DNA from: Rhodopirellula sp.
Lineage (GTDB): Bacteria > Planctomycetota > Planctomycetia > Pirellulales > Pirellulaceae
Direction of reading: 5' to 3'
Assembly (NCBI GenBank): GCA_002714565.1
Contig: PAXU01000006.1
Span: 69,952 to 82,091 of the forward strand
DNA: 12,140 bases
Shown here piece by piece: positions 8,221-12,140 of the stretch. The number at the start of each line of letters is the position of its first letter. Position 1 is the first letter of the stretch. Below the pieces are notes generated by a model. It was not told the DNA's origin. It was given only the letters and a program-made list of their open reading frames with translations, and did not search any database. Both the position numbers and the translations under genes were made by a program.

Positions 8221-9942
8221 CTAGTCGATGCGACGAATATATGCAAAGTAAGCACCGCGTTGCTTACCATTTTCAAGTGTGAACAAGCTCTCCAAATCTG
8301 CCGGACCCTTAGGTAGTTCCACGTCAAAAACTACCTTAACCTGATCCGCCGTGACTTCGACCTCTTTGCTGTAATCACCAATCTTTATCGATGCCTTTAT
8401 GGCCTCTAGTGGTTTCTCTTCCTGTCTTGGCCAACGTCGCAACTCGATCTGATATTTACCTGACGCGGTAACGTCCACAGCCCAGTAACCGGTACCCATG
8501 GCTCCATTGCGTACGTGGTTTTGGTGCCAGGGAGTACTATTGCCGGTCGTGTGCCAATCATGTGAATGGAGAAGCGACTCTGGTTCATCATGGCTCCCAA
8601 GTCCTATCCTCACGAAGTCATCAAAAACGGTGGACAGGCTTGTCCACCAATTCTCGTATTCCTGCTGTAGCTGTTTAACAACTTCCGGATGCTCTTCACT
8701 CACATCCTGTTGCTGGCCAGGGTCTGCCTTAATATCGAACAACTCTTTGCCATTTACGAGACGCCATTGCGATGTCATCACGCTGCACTTACGTAGCTTT
8801 TGTGGGTATTCGACGCGTTGGGAGTGCACTAGGATCGTGCGATCTTGCAGCACTTTGTTATTACCAGCAAGCGCACGTGTCAGGCTTACTCCATCGCGAG
8901 ACTTCGATGCCTTGTCTTTTAAATCGCATAGGTCTGTGAGTGTTGGAAGTACATCAATATGTGCGGATAGCTGATTGACGTCGCGACCGCCTTCTAGCTT
9001 TCCGTCAGGCCAGCGGATGAAAAATGGCACGCGGTGTCCACCGTCATACTCGGATCCTTTTCCACCACGCATACCACTATTAAAGCCGGGCCACTTTGCA
9101 TTTTTGGGCGCCCGCCAACCCGCTGCTGAACCATTGTCCGTCATGAAGATGAGAATCGTGTTATTGGCCAAACCCAGATCGTGTAGCTCTTTGTCGAGTC
9201 GGCCCACGTTTTCGTCGATGTTGGTAATCATGCCGTAGAACTTGGCCATCGGCTGTGCAACACCTTTTTCCTCGTATGGCTTGGAGTATTTCTCGTCTAC
9301 CAGGTAAGGTCCGTGAGGAGCATTAGTCGACAGGTACACAAAAAACGGCTCGTCTTTATGTTCGCGGATATAGTCGATTGCATTATCAAACCAAACGTCA
9401 GTGCAATAACCTTCTGTTGCCTCCGGTTTAGCATTACGCCAATACGTGTCATCAAAGTAGTCATTTCCCCAGTAATCCGGACCCTGCCCTACTCCACCAC
9501 CGCCGTGATTGAAGGCAAATGAGAATCCTTGATCAAGCGGTCGTAGTGGGTAGTTGTCACCAAGGTGCCACTTACCAAACATTCCTGTTTGATAACCGTT
9601 TGCTTGAAAGACCTCAGCCACCGTCCACTCGTGTGTGCTCATGAGAGAACGCCCCATGATGGTGTGCCATACTCCAGTGCGCGTTGAATACCGACCGCTC
9701 ATCAACGCACTTCGGGTTGGACTGCATGTTGGATCTACGTGGAAATCAGTTAGGTGCACACTCTGCTTGTACAAGGCATCCAGCGAAGGAGTTTGGATCA
9801 TCTCATTTCCATGAACTCCAACGTCTCCATATCCCTGATCATCCGTAATGATCAAAACTACGTTAGGTTTGGCAGCCTGCAGGCCACTGACAAAAAGAAG
9901 AATAGAAGTGAGAATAGCGGTGAATAACGGCAGACGTTTCAT
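8221..9942 (-). CDS. secreted arylsulfatase-type sulfatase (Cys-type)
   Basis: 573 aa from the ATG at 9942; a TTG five codons upstream (9957) is possible, but the ATG begins the signal peptide (MKRLPLFTAILTSILLFVSG) and has GGA eight bases before it. The sulfatase fold is intact: D34-D35-Q metal site, the signature C73-S-P-T-R77, where the Cys must be converted to formylglycine, GKWHLG (K124, H126), NAPHGP (H210), the MTDNG metal site (D269, N270), and GGKGSEYDGGHRVPFF (K295). After about residue 440 there is a C-terminal beta-rich extension of about 130 aa. It hydrolyses sulfate esters outside the cytoplasm, most likely on algal or other sulfated glycans, as planctomycetes do. Activation needs a formylglycine-generating enzyme encoded elsewhere. 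It lies downstream of the YugP gene, separated from it by a strong inverted repeat, so it is probably a separate unit. The exact substrate cannot be read from the sequence. Confidence 0.95.
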   Translation of the reverse strand: MKRLPLFTAILTSILLFVSGLQAAKPNVVLIITDDQGYGDVGVHGNEMIQTPSLDALYKQSVHLTDFHVDPTCSPTRSALMSGRYSTRTGVWHTIMGRSLMSTHEWTVAEVFQANGYQTGMFGKWHLGDNYPLRPLDQGFSFAFNHGGGGVGQGPDYWGNDYFDDTYWRNAKPEATEGYCTDVWFDNAIDYIREHKDEPFFVYLSTNAPHGPYLVDEKYSKPYEEKGVAQPMAKFYGMITNIDENVGRLDKELHDLGLANNTILIFMTDNGSAAGWRAPKNAKWPGFNSGMRGGKGSEYDGGHRVPFFIRWPDGKLEGGRDVNQLSAHIDVLPTLTDLCDLKDKASKSRDGVSLTRALAGNNKVLQDRTILVHSQRVEYPQKLRKCSVMTSQWRLVNGKELFDIKADPGQQQDVSEEHPEVVKQLQQEYENWWTSLSTVFDDFVRIGLGSHDEPESLLHSHDWHTTGNSTPWHQNHVRNGAMGTGYWAVDVTASGKYQIELRRWPRQEEKPLEAIKASIKIGDYSKEVEVTADQVKVVFDVELPKGPADLESLFTLENGKQRGAYFAYIRRID

Positions 9943-9976
9943 ATTTGATTTCCACAAAGTGCAGTCGTCTTAAAGG

Positions 9977-10010
9977 CCTAAAATACAGATTCTCGTGTCT
10001 GTGTTTTAGG
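9977..10010. terminator. long inverted repeat between YugP and sulfatase genes
   Basis: CCTAAAATACAGA (9977-9989) and TCTGTGTTTTAGG (9998-10010) are complementary at 12 of 13 positions around an 8-base loop. On the plus-strand RNA the odd pair is a U-G wobble; on the minus strand it is a C/A mismatch. It lies 46 bases after the YugP stop and 35 bases before the sulfatase start. The minus strand has only TTT just after the stem, so it may be a weak terminator of the YugP transcript or a binding site controlling the sulfatase. Confidence 0.5.
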
Positions 10011-10055
10011 TGCAATGATACTGATTGCTAGTATGGCGCGTTTTTTTATACGCGG

Positions 10056-10775
10056 CTAGTCATCCGAATTCAGAAGGCCGGAACGCATCAGAAAATAGAG
10101 AAGCAGTAGCAAGGTGTTCACGACAGCCGCAACATACGTCAGTGCAGCAGCGTTTAGAACTTTAGACACACCTTCACGTTCCTCTAGAGCGATGATTCCG
10201 GCGTTTTCCAATTCCACCTTGGCTCGGCTCGATGCATCAAATTCCACTGGAAGTGTTACAACTTGAAACAACAAAACCAACGAGAATAATCCGGCACCAA
10301 TTAGTACGACGCCACTTGCCTGCATGATTAAGCCAATCAACATGACGAAGTAACCGATGTTGGATCCAAATCCGGCCAACGGCACGAGTGAACTGCGAAG
10401 AGAAAGGGGTGCGTAGCCCTTGGCATGCTGTAACGCATGACCAGCTTCGTGAGCTGCAACGCTCACCGCAGCCACAGAACTTCCAACATAATTCTCATGT
10501 GATAACCGAAGAGTTTTAGTTCTCGGGTCGTAATGATCTGATAGAAATCCACGGCTTTGCTCAATGGTCACATCAGTGATGCCGGCTCGTTCCATGACAA
10601 TTTGAGCAGCTTGAGCACCTGTGATACGAGATCTGGTCATGCGACGCGAATACTTCGCAAATCTGGATTTCACCAGCAGGCTCGCACCGCCAGCAATTAC
10701 GAGCCCGGGAATGAGAACCATGACCACATACACAGGATCTATAAAAAAGAATCCCATTAATGCCAAACTGCTCAT
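10056..10775 (-). CDS. membrane zinc metallopeptidase, YugP family
   Basis: 239 aa, the usual length of this family (neutral zinc metallopeptidase, 'Zn_peptidase_2'). The start at 10775 has AGGAG six bases upstream. There is a membrane segment near the N-terminus (about 12-33), the zinc site H109-E110-A-G-H113, a pair of hydrophobic segments (about 134-175), the conserved LPVEFDAS block (175-182) with the likely third ligand E178, and a C-terminal membrane segment (about 206-231). The catalytic site is predicted at the membrane surface, as in HtpX-like proteases. Substrate and physiological role are not known for the family. It follows two Hsp20 genes on the same strand after a 96-base gap holding a candidate promoter with an embedded palindrome, so it can be transcribed with them or alone. 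The context suggests membrane-protein quality control, an inference only. Confidence 0.94.
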   Translation of the reverse strand: MSSLALMGFFFIDPVYVVMVLIPGLVIAGGASLLVKSRFAKYSRRMTRSRITGAQAAQIVMERAGITDVTIEQSRGFLSDHYDPRTKTLRLSHENYVGSSVAAVSVAAHEAGHALQHAKGYAPLSLRSSLVPLAGFGSNIGYFVMLIGLIMQASGVVLIGAGLFSLVLLFQVVTLPVEFDASSRAKVELENAGIIALEEREGVSKVLNAAALTYVAAVVNTLLLLLYFLMRSGLLNSDD

Positions 10776-10803
10776 ATCAATCTCCTGTTTGAGTACACGT
10801 CCT

Positions 10804-10833
10804 ATTCTAGCGCTGGATTAATCCACGGTGCAA
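10804..10833 (-). promoter_or_regulatory. candidate YugP-gene promoter with operator-like palindrome
   Basis: On the minus strand TTGCAC (10833-10828) and TAGAAT (10809-10804; 5/6 match to TATAAT) are separated by 18 bases. The perfect 12-base palindrome TGGATTAATCCA (10814-10825) fills most of that spacer. Transcription would start near 10797, giving a leader of about 20 bases that contains the AGGAG site. The -35 match is only partial. A palindrome between -35 and -10 is the classic place for a repressor site. Confidence 0.45.
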
Positions 10834-10871
10834 ATAAAACAGCTAATGGACTACCTCGTTGATATCCTAAG

Positions 10872-11249
10872 CTAGTTGACACTAATGGCAATGCGTCTTG
10901 ATTGTGCAGACTCTTTCTTGGGAAGTGTGACTTTCAATACGCCATCGTTCATCTCTGCGACAATCTTCTCAATGTCCACTGTATCGTCAACGGTGAACAG
11001 ACGGCGATAACCCTCTGGTAGTGAATTCCCGAGGACGACCCGTTTTGAGTTATGAATGAAAGCAACCGGAGCACTAATACTCAATTCGCCATTGGCACAT
11101 GTCAATTCCACCGTGTGCTTTTGCACGCCGGGCATATCTGCAAAGAGATGGAATTCAGTATCCAACTCAAGGATATCCACACGTGGCGATACATAATTCG
11201 TGCGATCCGATGGTTGTGTTGTGGCGGTTGTTTCTTTGGATTTCGTCAT
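10872..11249 (-). CDS. Hsp20 family small heat-shock protein (short)
   Basis: 125 aa, ATG at 11249 with GAGGAG nine bases upstream. Nearly the whole protein is the alpha-crystallin domain: SPRVDILELDTEFHLFADMPGV (21-42) begins it, and the closing strand carries the family signature MNDGVLKVTLPKK (100-112). The C-terminal I120-A-I122 (or I122-S-V124) is the IxI/V anchor used to assemble oligomers. Residues 1-20 are a short polar tail, so the usual hydrophobic N-terminal arm is absent. Members bind unfolding proteins without ATP and hold them for refolding in the cytoplasm. It lies 67 bases downstream of a longer Hsp20 gene and probably shares its transcript. The two are diverged paralogues and could form mixed oligomers, as IbpA and IbpB do in E. 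coli. Confidence 0.93.
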   Translation of the reverse strand: MTKSKETTATTQPSDRTNYVSPRVDILELDTEFHLFADMPGVQKHTVELTCANGELSISAPVAFIHNSKRVVLGNSLPEGYRRLFTVDDTVDIEKIVAEMNDGVLKVTLPKKESAQSRRIAISVN

Positions 11250-11316
11250 GACTTGTTACTCCTCAATTGGTTATGAGATCATCGTTAGACGATATGAGAT
11301 CACCTATTGGATTTAC
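11250..11316 (-). repeat. 10-base direct repeats around a small hairpin between the Hsp20 genes
   Basis: TATGAGATCA occurs at 11272-11281 and 11293-11302, a 21-base period (two helical turns). Between the copies ATCGT (11281-11285) pairs with ACGAT (11289-11293) around TAG. The block lies in the 67-base gap between the two Hsp20 genes, about 23 bases before the downstream start. It could be a control site or an RNA processing element. Confidence 0.5.
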
Positions 11317-11757
11317 TTAGTTCACTTCGATAGATCGGTGTTGTAGTTCTGGCCTTTTTGAAACGGATACATGCAGTAATCCATCTCGAAGTTCAGCATC
11401 GATCTGCTCTCGATCTACGTCATTTGGCAAGTCAAAAGTGTGACAAATATCTCCAAATGCGCGTTCGTGTCGGTGAAGAACCACATCTTCTGACTCTCGT
11501 TTTCGATGTGCTTTTATGATGAGTTGGTTATCAGTGTCCACTTCCAACTCAATTGCATCTTTGGCGATACCGGGCATAGCCATTTCTATGGTGTAGCCAG
11601 TTTGGTCTTCGAGAATTCGCACGGCAGAAATATCATCGGCATGCCGTCGACTACTACTCGATGACAACAGCCCACCAAAGACCTTTTGCATTTCATCACG
11701 CAACGAGTGCATTTCACTTTGCAGTGCTGTCCAGGGATCGTTCCATTTAATCAACAT
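11317..11757 (-). CDS. Hsp20 family small heat-shock protein
   Basis: 146 aa, ATG at 11757 with GAGGAG six bases upstream. An N-terminal arm (1-40: WNDPWTALQSEMHSLRDEMQKVFGG and a Ser-rich linker) precedes the alpha-crystallin domain (about 42-140). Visible family blocks are VRILEDQTGYTIEMAMPGIAKD (46-67), the RAFGDICHTFDLPNDVD block (99-115) and the signature AELRDGLLHVSVSK (121-134). The C-terminal I143-E-V145 is the oligomer anchor motif. It is an ATP-independent holdase in the cytoplasm. It is the first gene of a probable Hsp20-Hsp20(-YugP) unit. A near-consensus sigma-54 promoter lies about 60 bases upstream, an unusual control for a heat-shock gene. Confidence 0.95.
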   Translation of the reverse strand: MLIKWNDPWTALQSEMHSLRDEMQKVFGGLLSSSSSRRHADDISAVRILEDQTGYTIEMAMPGIAKDAIELEVDTDNQLIIKAHRKRESEDVVLHRHERAFGDICHTFDLPNDVDREQIDAELRDGLLHVSVSKRPELQHRSIEVN

Positions 11758-11785
11758 GACATTCTCCTCTCATTTCAAATTGCCA

Positions 11786-11804
11786 ACTTGGCTCACGCCC
11801 AAGT
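11786..11804 (-). promoter_or_regulatory. hairpin in the 5' leader of the first Hsp20 gene
   Basis: ACTTGG (11786-11791) pairs exactly with CCAAGT (11799-11804) around a 7-base loop. A competing pairing, GCCAA-C-TTGGC (11782-11792), shares one arm. Both would lie in the leader made from the candidate sigma-54 promoter, upstream of the ribosome-binding site (GAGGAG near 11766). No complement to that site is visible in the leader, so this is not a typical RNA thermometer. Confidence 0.4.
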
Positions 11805-11819
11805 CCTGACCAACCAAAA

Positions 11820-11836
11820 TGCAATCGTCATGCCAA
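11820..11836 (-). promoter_or_regulatory. candidate sigma-54 (RpoN) promoter for the Hsp20 operon
   Basis: On the minus strand TTGGCATG-ACGA-TTGCA matches the consensus YTGGCACG-N4-TTGCW at every fixed position except one (C to T). The invariant GG (11834-11833) and GC (11822-11821) are exactly 10 bases apart. Transcription would begin near 11809, giving a leader of about 52 bases before the ATG at 11757. Sigma-54 promoters need an ATP-dependent activator bound upstream; candidate sites are the direct repeats at 11958-12003. Confidence 0.65.
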
Positions 11837-11839
11837 ATT

Positions 11840-11854
11840 CATAGACAGTCTATG
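11840..11854. repeat. 15-base palindrome next to the sigma-54 promoter
   Basis: CATAGAC-A-GTCTATG has perfect 7-base arms around one central base. It lies three bases upstream of the TTTGGC box of the candidate promoter, a position where a bound protein would hinder or contact RNA polymerase. It looks like an operator for a dimeric regulator. Confidence 0.5.
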
Positions 11855-11957
11855 TTCTCCCTGCCATCAAGCGTGCTCAATCATGGACACCCACTTTTTG
11901 TTTTGACTAAAAACAGCTTGTTTTCAGTGATTTTTGATCCAGAGAATTCAATTTACT

Positions 11958-12003
11958 CCTGTCTTAGATTATTCTCCGCAGAAATCCATGCCTGTCTTAG
12001 ATT
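11958..12003. repeat. 13-base direct repeat, candidate activator sites
   Basis: CCTGTCTTAGATT occurs exactly at 11958-11970 and again at 11991-12003, a 33-base period (about three helical turns, same face of the DNA). Relative to the predicted start near 11809 the centres lie at about -155 and -188, the usual range for sigma-54 activator sites. The second copy is followed by AATCT, forming the small inverted repeat AGATT-CA-AATCT (11999-12010). Confidence 0.5.
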
Positions 12004-12023
12004 CAAATCTACCACTGACTTTA

Positions 12024-12093
12024 AATGCCATATTGGCATTAATATGTTTTTTTGGCATCTTTTATAGTGGTATATGATACCCCCTCTATAGAG
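12024..12093. repeat. cluster of three palindromes
   Basis: AATGCCA-TAT-TGGCATT (12024-12040, 7-base arms), GGTAT-ATG-ATACC (12069-12081, 5-base arms) and CTCTATAGAG (12084-12093, perfect) lie within 70 bases. A further TTGGCAT at 12052-12058 repeats the half-site of the first. They may control the Hsp20 operon from afar or a gene beyond the right edge. Confidence 0.4.
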
Positions 12094-12140
12094 CTATTAT
12101 TGAATTTGCAGGCTCAAATAGAAAGTGGGTGGATGATGAC

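Larger units (their letters stand above)
11758..12140. other. AT-rich gene-free region upstream of the Hsp20 operon
   Basis: 383 bases to the window edge with no supported gene. It contains the Hsp20 leader, the candidate sigma-54 promoter, the adjacent palindrome, AAAACA-GCT-TGTTTT (11910-11924), the 13-base direct repeats and the palindrome cluster at 12024-12093. The one open frame over it (11819-12067) has no ribosome-binding site and an unremarkable, Phe/Ser-rich translation. No CIRCE element (TTAGCACTC-N9-GAGTGCTAA) is present. Confidence 0.55.

Noticed and set aside
8498..8974. 158-codon open frame antisense to the sulfatase
   Set aside because: A Ser/Cys/Arg-rich shadow of an intact, conserved gene on the other strand.
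11910..11924. AAAACA-GCT-TGTTTT as a terminator
   Set aside because: The stem is almost only A-T pairs with a 3-base loop, and no gene ends on the plus strand nearby.
11819..12067. 82-codon open frame in the Hsp20 upstream region
   Set aside because: No ribosome-binding site and no recognisable features, and it overlaps the promoter elements.
11758..12140. RNA thermometer or CIRCE control of the Hsp20 genes
   Set aside because: No CIRCE inverted repeat is present and no leader segment complementary to the ribosome-binding site could be found.
1..12140. CRISPR array, insertion sequence, tRNA or phage genes
   Set aside because: No regular repeat-spacer series, terminal inverted repeats with a transposase, tRNA-like fold or phage-type gene was seen on either strand.

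Overview
The window looks like chromosomal DNA of a free-living, probably marine or biofilm-associated planctomycete or a close PVC-group relative. The reasons are a DUF1549/DUF1553 protein directly followed by a twin-arginine DUF1501 protein, a secreted cysteine-type sulfatase, and a very large secreted DUF5117/DUF4953 zinc protease. That mix is typical of Planctomycetota. No rRNA, tRNA, CRISPR array, insertion sequence or integrase was found. The assignment rests on gene content alone.

Layout. (1) Bases 1-3783, plus strand: a two-gene operon made of a DUF1549/DUF1553 protein, cut by the left edge, and a Tat-exported DUF1501 protein starting at GTG. (2) 3784-4153: a gene-free leader with several perfect hairpins, followed by a FliA/WhiG-type sigma factor (4154-4930). 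The sigma gene ends at a strong, symmetric terminator that also serves the convergent gene. (3) 5048-9942, minus strand: a secreted zinc metalloprotease (about 962 aa) and, upstream of it, a secreted sulfatase. (4) 10056-11757, minus strand: two small heat-shock proteins (Hsp20) followed by a membrane zinc metallopeptidase of the YugP family. (5) 11758-12140: an AT-rich, gene-free region full of short repeats and palindromes, upstream of the first Hsp20 gene.

How the parts may work together. The left operon, the sulfatase and the large protease fit an envelope or exported degradation programme for sulfated polysaccharides and proteins. The Hsp20-Hsp20-YugP group fits protein quality control under stress. 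The sigma factor sits between them with no flagellar gene in sight, so its regulon cannot be read from this window.

The most interesting signals are regulatory. A near-consensus sigma-54 promoter (GG-N10-GC, TTGGCATG-N4-TTGCAT) lies about 60 bases upstream of the first Hsp20 gene. A palindrome sits directly behind it, and a 13-base exact direct repeat with a 33-base period lies where activator sites of sigma-54 promoters usually are. A 12-base perfect palindrome sits inside the spacer of a candidate promoter for the YugP gene. The sigma-factor leader carries tight hairpins and a sigma-28-like -10 box. I found no clear evidence for a wholly new multi-gene system. The stress-gene control region is the best candidate for something undescribed.
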